Positions 42,764 through 48,563 of a stretch of DNA of 48,563 nt are shown piece after piece. Where the stretch lies: NCBI GenBank assembly GCA_900540885.1, contig UQHJ01000010.1:1-48563 (forward strand). The letters run 5' to 3'. The notes under the pieces were generated by a model. That model made no database searches, was not told the origin of the DNA, and saw only the letters and a list, made by a program, of their open reading frames with translations. The position numbers and the translations under genes were made by a program. Position 1 is the first letter of the stretch, and every line of letters begins with the position of its first letter. Origin of the DNA: an uncultured Prevotella sp. (GTDB lineage: Bacteria > Bacteroidota > Bacteroidia > Bacteroidales > Bacteroidaceae).

Positions 42764-44101
42764 ATGAACATCAAAAAGTACCTCCTATCATTTGTGCTAT
42801 TTTTGCTTGCGGCTATTGGCTGTTTGGCAAAAAACTCTGTAAGCCCCATGACAGTTGGCAATGTGTTTGTTAAACTTAATGATTCTCAAGCGTTTGCCCC
42901 TGTAAAATTTATGAATTGGGGTGATACTGAAGTGAAGAGTATCGTGTATACTCTCTGCAACATGGATACGCATGAGTGCACGGATCCTGTTACGTTGAAC
43001 TTTGATACGCCACTTGCTGTAAATGAAGTACGTAAAATCAATATTCCTATTCCAGTGGGCACCTCGCTTGGAAAAGTAGATTTAATGCTTCATGTGAAAG
43101 AAGTAAATGGTGATTACAACGAATATTCTTCGCCAATTACTTATATCACTCGTTGCACGGTAAACAAAGTGCCGCACAAACGTGTGTTGATTGAAGATTA
43201 CACCGCCTTGTGGTGCCAATGGTGTCCTGTGGGTATGGTGGCAACCGAAGCTCTTGTCCGTGAACATCCAGATGATGTGGTAGCCATAAGCATTCACAAA
43301 GGTGATGAGTTGGCAACAACCACAGCCTATCAAAATGGTATGCTTTCTGATTATGCAGTCAATTTGCCTGCCGTATGGTGTGCACGTAAAGATAAGATTG
43401 CGGGCTATGATGGTTCAGGTATGTATGAGAGCGAGAAAAACAACTTGACGTTTATGAACATAGACGTGAAAGCCACTTGGGACGAAAAGGGAAACAACAT
43501 CAGTGTGACCACTGAAGTAGAGCCTTGTGCCAATCCCGTAGAAGGGGATACCTATGCCGTAGGCTATGTGTTGACCGCAAGCGGATTGAAGGACGATAAT
43601 TGGTTGCAAGAAGCTAATTATAGCGACTACATGAGCGATACTTATAAAGATGCACCGCCCGAAATGGATTTCTTTCGTGACCCTGCAAACTATGTGTTCT
43701 ACAATTATTATGTGAAAGGGGTAACCTTTAACCACGTAGCCATTGTGAGTCAAGGCATACGCAATGGGGTGGCAAACTCCCTTCCCAGTGTGTTGAAAGC
43801 CGATGAAGTGCAAACCCATACTACCACATTCGATAATATAAGCCAATATAGCTTGATTCAAGACCGCAACAAACTGCAAGTGGTGGCAATTCTTTTCAAC
43901 ACAAAAACCAATGCAGTGGAAAATGCTGCCGTATGCAATATAAGCAAAAATGGTGACGGCAGTGTAACTAGTATTCAGCACTTAAACAAAGTAGCTTCGT
44001 CAAAAACTTCTGTGATTTATGATGTGATGGGACGCAAGGTAAATAATATGAAAACACCTGGCGTTTATATTGTAAATGGAAAGAAAATCGTAGTGAAGTA
44101 A
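42764..44101 (+). CDS. Omp28-like secreted protein with thioredoxin-type CxxC and T9SS tail
   Basis: From ATG 42764 the product is 445 aa. The signal peptide (1-24) ends near GCLAKNS. An N-terminal Ig-like domain (about 28-130) precedes a thioredoxin-fold domain (about 138-240) with VLIEDYTALWCQWCPVG, where Cys151 and Cys154 form a CxxC redox pair as in Porphyromonas Omp28-related proteins. A beta-rich region and a C-terminal sorting tail (IYDVMGRKVNN...GVYIVNGKK) follow, implying T9SS export. It is 65 bp upstream of the C10 protease start, so the pair may be co-transcribed; a redox partner for a cysteine protease is an attractive idea, not shown. Confidence 0.82.
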   Translation: MNIKKYLLSFVLFLLAAIGCLAKNSVSPMTVGNVFVKLNDSQAFAPVKFMNWGDTEVKSIVYTLCNMDTHECTDPVTLNFDTPLAVNEVRKINIPIPVGTSLGKVDLMLHVKEVNGDYNEYSSPITYITRCTVNKVPHKRVLIEDYTALWCQWCPVGMVATEALVREHPDDVVAISIHKGDELATTTAYQNGMLSDYAVNLPAVWCARKDKIAGYDGSGMYESEKNNLTFMNIDVKATWDEKGNNISVTTEVEPCANPVEGDTYAVGYVLTASGLKDDNWLQEANYSDYMSDTYKDAPPEMDFFRDPANYVFYNYYVKGVTFNHVAIVSQGIRNGVANSLPSVLKADEVQTHTTTFDNISQYSLIQDRNKLQVVAILFNTKTNAVENAAVCNISKNGDGSVTSIQHLNKVASSKTSVIYDVMGRKVNNMKTPGVYIVNGKKIVVK

Positions 44102-44166
44102 TTCTTTAAATTTGAACCTTACTTACTAAGATGTTGTCTAAACCCCCAAAACACTTAATTAAATCA

Positions 44167-47109
44167 ATGAGAATATATACTTTAATTATCTCGGCATTGG
44201 CAGTAGTAACTGCTCAGGCTGGTCCAGTTGACATAAACAAGGCTAAGGCTTTGGCTCAAAAATATGTGTCTTCGCCCATAAGCGTAGAGACAGCTTCCCT
44301 TGCAGCAATGGGCAAAGGAAAACAAGCACAGGTGGCAGAACCAGCTTTGCACATGTTTAATAATGAAAATGGTGAAGGCTTTGTAATTGTATCGGCTGAT
44401 GACCGTGTGGGAGGTGTGTTAGGATATAGCGACCGGGGTTCACTCGACCCACAAAATATGCCCACACCACTCGCAGCCTTGTTGGCAAGCTATACACGTG
44501 CGGTTGAGGCGGTGAGAGTAGACAGTGTGAGTGTGACACCCAACTATGCCAAACCGCCCAAGGCTTATGTAAAACCCTTGGTAAGCACCCTATGGAGCCA
44601 GGAGTATCCCTATAACTATTACACCCCAAGAAGTAGTACTTCAGGACGTCCTACTTACACAGGTTGTGCGATCACTGCTGCTGCACAAGTGCTTGCAGCT
44701 CACAAGTGGCCAATGCAACGTCCTGCTGCAGCCAAGAGAGGAGAAGGTGCCTTAGGACTCGACCAATATGATTGGGACAATATGCTTAACGACTATAGTC
44801 ACGGTGGCTATAATGAAACACAAGCTCAGGCAGTGGGCGCATTGATGTATGATTTAGGATATTTGGCAAGAGCAACCTATGGCGTGAATGGCACAATCTG
44901 CGATGAAGGAAAGGTGTGGAATACCTTGCAAAAATATTATGACTGTACTGTGCGTCAGTTAGAAAAAGATATTTTGCCTGGTGGCGAATTTGTGCAAGCC
45001 ATATATAATGAACTGTCTATGGGTTGCCCCGTGTTTATGACGGGAGGTGACCATGCCTTTGTGTATGATGGTTATGATGAAAATGGCTTGATACACGTAA
45101 ATTGGGGCTGGGCAGGATTAGACGATGGTTATTTTGACATTAACACAGCCGCTGTGGCAGGTGGTGGCTATGGTAGTGACGGTTGTTACTATGAAAAACA
45201 ATTGGCACTATTTGTGCATCCCAACAATGGGGTGATTGAGCCGCTAAGTCCTAAGCCAGTGGTGCTCTCTATTAACAATGACCAAGGATTGCAATTCCAA
45301 GCGAGCGAAGGTTGGACAACTTCATCAAGCATTCCAGCACAATTAAAAGGAGTGGGAGCGCGTAACTTGGCACAAGACGAAAATGGATCATATACTGGAC
45401 AAGTGGGCATTGGACTCTTTGCACAAGATGGTACTTGCTTACACGTGTTTAGCATTATGGCCAAGCAAACATGGACTACCTATTACACCTCCTATAACTA
45501 CGACTATGGTTTTATGGCAGTTGACTTGAGCGAAATAGAGGGTCCTGCCAACGGAACTTATTATTTGCGTCCGTTGGGGCGTCGTTTGCTCAATGCAGAT
45601 AAAGACGAGTGGGGAAATTGGACCTACATGATTAACGGAAACAGTGTGCCCATGATTGTGAAAGACGGAAAGGTAACTCTTGTACTGGCAGATAACAAAC
45701 CTCATCTTTCGGTGGTGGGTATGCCCGAGGTGTTTGCCCCTGCTTATGAGTATAGCAGTCAGTTAGCTGGCATTTGTTTGAATATTGCCAATTTAAGTCG
45801 TTACCAAGCACGTGGTGCGGCACAAGTGGTGTTTACGGGAACGGGGAACTTAGAAGGCGAAACTTATGAAGCACCTGTGGCATATCTTACACACATGGTG
45901 GCACAACGCCAAGATACAACGCAATGGTTGCTGAAGTTTATGACCTCATACTCAGGAACAACGGGGTCGCATGCACTTAAGGCAGGAAAATATAAAATGT
46001 CGTTGAAGTTTAACCACAACATCGAAACAAAAAATCCAGCAATTTATGATATAGCCATTCCTGAGGACTTCTTACTTGAGGTGTTTCCGAGTAGCTATAC
46101 AGGACGAGTAACAGTAACCTCGGTGAATTTGCTTGACGAAAAGGGCGAACCTGCTGCAAGCCATTATTTCGATTTAACACAGTCGCCTACGGTAACCTTG
46201 GGTATTTCGGCAAGATCTGCAAATTTGACACAAGGTACATACAATGCGCAAATTCGCTATCGTTTGGTAAATGTAGCAACGGGAGCAACTGTTTACACAA
46301 GTAAGGCTTACAAAGTAGGAATTCCGCGCAATAATTCTGAATCGACTGACCTTACAGGGGCAACGCGTAACACCATAGATCTTACACAACTGGGCGAAGG
46401 AACCTATGAAGTGCATGTGGATGTTGAACGTGATGGCGCTTGGTTGGATCGTTGGAATGCGGAAACCTTCCGTCGTAGATTTACTGTATATACAGCAACT
46501 CCTACACAAGTACAGGTAACTACAAGTGTTGCAGAACAGGTGCAAGGGGTAGAACGCATGGCTACTTTCAGTGCTCCCTTTAATGCAGCAGTGCCTGAAG
46601 GTGTGAAGGCATGGTATGTGAAGAGTGTGGCCGACAACTCGGCAGAGTTGACTGAAGTGCCCGAAGGCATGGCCATTCCTGCAGGCGAGGGTGTTATGTT
46701 GACTACAACGTCAGATAAGGAGACATTCAATATGGAAAAGGCTTTGGGTACGATGAAGGTGGCTGATTTGGCTGGTAACTTATTGCGTGCTAATGACAAG
46801 GCTGATTATACCATAACTTCAGACGACAACGCATACGTGCTGGGCACGATGAACGAACAAACTGCTTTCTATCGTGCCAAAGTGGGCACTACGTTAGGAC
46901 GCTATAAGGCATATTTGCAATGGAATGCTACGCTGCCAGCATTGTCGTTGGACTTCCCGGCTACGACAACGGGGATATGCAAGGGCGCAACCATTGATTC
47001 GCAAAAGCCCATTGTGGTTTATGGTATTGACGGACGTCAATGTGCACCGAATGACGCACGTGGTGTGGTGATTGTAAATGGTAAAAAGCAAATATTGATT
47101 GGTAAATAA
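44167..47109 (+). CDS. C10 family cysteine protease (streptopain/interpain-like)
   Basis: From ATG 44167 the protein is 980 aa. Signal peptide (1-17), then an inhibitory prodomain (about 20-130, KALAQKYV..GFVIVSADDRVGGVLGYSD), then the catalytic domain with Cys167 in YTGCAITAAAQVLAAHKWP and His296 in GGDHAFVYDGYDENGLIHVNWGWAG. A ~500-residue set of beta domains follows. A region at about 796-931 resembles residues 605-735 of the secreted protein at 274. The end is a T9SS-like tail (YGIDGRQCAPN..GVVIVNGKKQ). Such enzymes in oral Prevotella degrade host proteins. The ATG at 44131 is also in frame but adds 12 residues before the signal peptide. Confidence 0.92.
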   Translation: MRIYTLIISALAVVTAQAGPVDINKAKALAQKYVSSPISVETASLAAMGKGKQAQVAEPALHMFNNENGEGFVIVSADDRVGGVLGYSDRGSLDPQNMPTPLAALLASYTRAVEAVRVDSVSVTPNYAKPPKAYVKPLVSTLWSQEYPYNYYTPRSSTSGRPTYTGCAITAAAQVLAAHKWPMQRPAAAKRGEGALGLDQYDWDNMLNDYSHGGYNETQAQAVGALMYDLGYLARATYGVNGTICDEGKVWNTLQKYYDCTVRQLEKDILPGGEFVQAIYNELSMGCPVFMTGGDHAFVYDGYDENGLIHVNWGWAGLDDGYFDINTAAVAGGGYGSDGCYYEKQLALFVHPNNGVIEPLSPKPVVLSINNDQGLQFQASEGWTTSSSIPAQLKGVGARNLAQDENGSYTGQVGIGLFAQDGTCLHVFSIMAKQTWTTYYTSYNYDYGFMAVDLSEIEGPANGTYYLRPLGRRLLNADKDEWGNWTYMINGNSVPMIVKDGKVTLVLADNKPHLSVVGMPEVFAPAYEYSSQLAGICLNIANLSRYQARGAAQVVFTGTGNLEGETYEAPVAYLTHMVAQRQDTTQWLLKFMTSYSGTTGSHALKAGKYKMSLKFNHNIETKNPAIYDIAIPEDFLLEVFPSSYTGRVTVTSVNLLDEKGEPAASHYFDLTQSPTVTLGISARSANLTQGTYNAQIRYRLVNVATGATVYTSKAYKVGIPRNNSESTDLTGATRNTIDLTQLGEGTYEVHVDVERDGAWLDRWNAETFRRRFTVYTATPTQVQVTTSVAEQVQGVERMATFSAPFNAAVPEGVKAWYVKSVADNSAELTEVPEGMAIPAGEGVMLTTTSDKETFNMEKALGTMKVADLAGNLLRANDKADYTITSDDNAYVLGTMNEQTAFYRAKVGTTLGRYKAYLQWNATLPALSLDFPATTTGICKGATIDSQKPIVVYGIDGRQCAPNDARGVVIVNGKKQILIGK

Positions 47110-47120
47110 AACTTGTAGTT

Positions 47121-47340
47121 GGGTGTTTGAAAAATAGTATTGAATACCCGCTACTTAAGTAGGTGTTCAAAATTAGTTGATATGAATTGGTGCAGTATTT
47201 CGTTCAGAAACATAGGTTGAAGAGGGAGCGTAGCGGGCTACGTGGCCGATGAAACCTATGTTTCTGAACGAAATACTGCACCAATTCATATCAACTAATT
47301 TTGAACATGATTATATAAACTAATTTTGAATACCTACTTA
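47121..47340. repeat. Long palindrome with perfect 53-bp arms and TAGCGGGCTA tip (class D)
   Basis: Arms 47164-47216 and 47255-47307 are perfectly complementary over 53 bp, with a 38-nt loop that carries the conserved tip (47222-47248). A small hairpin (47121-47149, GGGTGTTTGA with TGAATACCC) lies on the left, and AACTAATTTTGAATACCTAC repeats part of the arm on the right. It lies between the C10 protease and the 56-aa ORF. Confidence 0.9.
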
Positions 47341-47363
47341 AATTAAAATTCAGTAAAAATCGA

Positions 47364-47534
47364 ATGGCAAAAAAGAATTATAATGCCCCTCGCTCTCTGC
47401 GTATGGATGTAGAACCTCTATGTATGTTGGCTTCTTCTCCTGTAAAGATAGGAGTTAATAGTGACACAGAGTTAGACGCAAGTATGTCGTTCTCAAATAG
47501 CAAGGCGTGGAATTGTGAAGAATGGGACGAGTGA
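47364..47534 (+). CDS. 56-aa mini-protein related to the one at 2647
   Basis: A short frame from ATG 47364 to TGA encodes MAKKNYNAPRSLRMDVEPLC followed by MLASSPVKIGVNSD and an acidic end EEWDE. It shares the Y-x-AP-R/K-S start, the PLC/AS segment, GV-x-S, an SN stretch with Trp and the acidic Trp-containing end with the 64-aa protein. It has no signal peptide. Like the other, it lies downstream of a T9SS-tailed secreted protein. The conservation of pattern in two distant loci argues that it is real; the function is unknown. Confidence 0.6.
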   Translation: MAKKNYNAPRSLRMDVEPLCMLASSPVKIGVNSDTELDASMSFSNSKAWNCEEWDE

Positions 47535-47605
47535 ACTACTCTATGACTATACTTGAACGTACTATACAACCACTCGCGCGGCAAAACTTTGCTAAGGACA
47601 AAATA

Positions 47606-47632
47606 AACTGCAAATTGTCTGCCTAATTGCAG
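47606..47632. repeat. Minimal copy of the repeat outer ends
   Basis: AAACTGCAAATTGTCTGCC runs directly into TAATTGCAGTTT, so left and right outer ends of the palindrome family adjoin without any arm or core. The rest of 47535-47767 shows no gene. Confidence 0.6.
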
Positions 47633-47767
47633 TTTGAATAATTAACGATAAATTACATGATAATTAATGTCCCCCCCAATGCGCCCATATATATAATATG
47701 TATATGCGCGTGCAAACAAGTGTGTTTATGTTCTGCAACACAAAACGCAAAATTTTCGCCCTAATTA

Positions 47768-47799
47768 TTTGTTCCTTCAAAGCAGAGAGCGTACTTTTG
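47768..47799 (+). promoter_or_regulatory. rRNA promoter P1
   Basis: TTTG (47768-47771) and TACTTTTG (47792-47799) are separated by 20 bp. It lies about 400 bp before the 16S gene and 150 bp before a second promoter of the same form. Confidence 0.75.
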
Positions 47800-47917
47800 C
47801 CTTGTTACTCGTTCCCCGCGAAAAAAAGTTTGAAAAAAGTTTCATTCTTTAAGTCGTTGGTTTACAACGACTTACGCATTTAGAGGAGAAATTTCTCAAA
47901 AATTTCTTCCAAAAACA

Positions 47918-47949
47918 TTTGGCTCGTAATGAAAAAGTCTCTACCTTTG
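47918..47949 (+). promoter_or_regulatory. rRNA promoter P2
   Basis: TTTG (47918-47921) and TACCTTTG (47942-47949) are separated by 20 bp, a full match. An A/T-rich stretch (47818-47852) upstream could serve as an UP element. The leader to 16S is about 240 nt and contains no gene. Confidence 0.82.
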
Positions 47950-48194
47950 CACTCGCAAATCAGAAATGAGGCCTACAACACTAACAAACACAGTGTTGAT
48001 AACGGGTCGAACGAACGATAAGCAAACGATCTTTGACAAGAATTACATAAAACTATTTTGTAGAGAAGTACAAGAGACAAATGAGCATTCAAATAAAGAA
48101 TGTCTCGGGTTAAAAAGTCACTTGTCAATTCCAAGCGAAATAAATCTGACAGGCGTCTTGAGCACAAACAGAGAATAAACAAAAACATTATATT

Positions 48195-48563
48195 ACAATG
48201 AAGAGTTTGATCCTGGCTCAGGATGAACGCTAGCTACAGGCTTAACACATGCAAGTCGAGGGGCAGCGATGAAGAAAGCTTGCTTTCTTCAGGCGGCGAC
48301 CGGCGCACGGGTGAGTAACGCGTATCGAACCTGCCTCATACTCAGGAATAGCCTTGCGAAAGTAAGATTAATGCCCGATGTTATTAGGATATCACATGAT
48401 GTTTTAATTAAAGATTTATCGGTATGAGATGGCGATGCGTCCCATTAGCTTGTTGGCGGGGTAACGGCCCACCAAGGCATCGATGGGTAGGGGTTCTGAG
48501 AGGAAGGTCCCCCACATTGGAACTGAGACACGGTCCAAACTCCTACGGGAGGCAGCAGTGAGG
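48195..48563 (+). rRNA. rrs: 16S ribosomal RNA, 5' part
   Basis: AGAGTTTGATCCTGGCTCAG (the universal 27F site) at 48202-48221 marks the 5' end, which I place near 48195. GATGAACGCTAGCTACAGGC and the V1-V2 region are of Bacteroidales type, and ACTCCTACGGGAGGCAGCAG (338 site) lies at 48540-48559. The gene continues past the window. Confidence 0.97.

Overview
The window is a chromosomal segment of a member of the Bacteroidales, most likely the Prevotellaceae. The evidence is a partial Bacteroidota-type 16S rRNA gene at the right edge, many promoters of the Bacteroidota form TTTG-N19/20-TAnnTTTG, type IX secretion (T9SS)-like C-terminal tails on secreted proteins, a C10 (streptopain/interpain-like) protease, and conserved Bacteroidales gene neighbourhoods (coaX-OMP-lptC; DUF6242-DUF6089-uppS-bamA-ompH). 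I cannot name the species.

Layout. 1-2.9 kb: a secreted ricin-like repeat protein and a 64-aa companion. 3.1-11.75 kb (minus strand): TPR sensor kinase, topoisomerase IV subunit A and Mfd, each separated by a large palindrome. 12.0-17.2 kb: a secreted GH2 beta-galactosidase with a lectin-like N-terminus and a GNAT/FemAB-like protein; this segment is bracketed by the two halves of one palindromic repeat. 17.9-22.4 kb: a TonB-dependent receptor and a beta-helix lipoprotein, each behind an identical 11-bp-period TGTAA direct-repeat box with a poor -7 element, suggesting one shared activator (Pho-like architecture). 22.5-30.8 kb (minus strand): BadF-type sugar kinase, patatin phospholipase, PpiD/SurA-like foldase, lptC, an outer-membrane protein, coaX and asd. 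31.2-41.7 kb (plus strand): cation/proton antiporter, DUF6242 lipoprotein, DUF6089 barrel, uppS, bamA, ompH and a solo anaerobic sulfatase maturase. 42.7-47.5 kb: an Omp28/thioredoxin-like secreted protein, a C10 cysteine protease and a 56-aa mini-protein related to the one at 2.6 kb. 47.5-48.56 kb: two tandem rRNA promoters and the first ~370 nt of 16S rRNA.

The core genes serve cell-envelope biogenesis (BamA, OmpH/Skp, LptC, PpiD, UppS), DNA maintenance (topo IV, Mfd) and central metabolism (Asd, CoaX). The accessory genes serve secretion, proteolysis and nutrient capture.

The most unusual content lies between the genes. Almost every gap holds a long palindrome. These fall into several classes that share and exchange modules: outer ends of the type AAACTGCAATTTRTCTGCC, a GGCGGGTTTGTAACCCGC arm, a TTATAGTCGC core and an AAGTAGRTGTTCAAA module. 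Two palindromes with unrelated arms share a 27-bp tip that shows a compensatory A:T to G:C change. Separately, two ~300-bp non-coding elements (17418-17710 and 41829-42144) have 18-20 bp terminal inverted repeats of the same sequence and an internal array of 22-bp iteron-like repeats. I regard these non-coding families as the best candidates for something undescribed.
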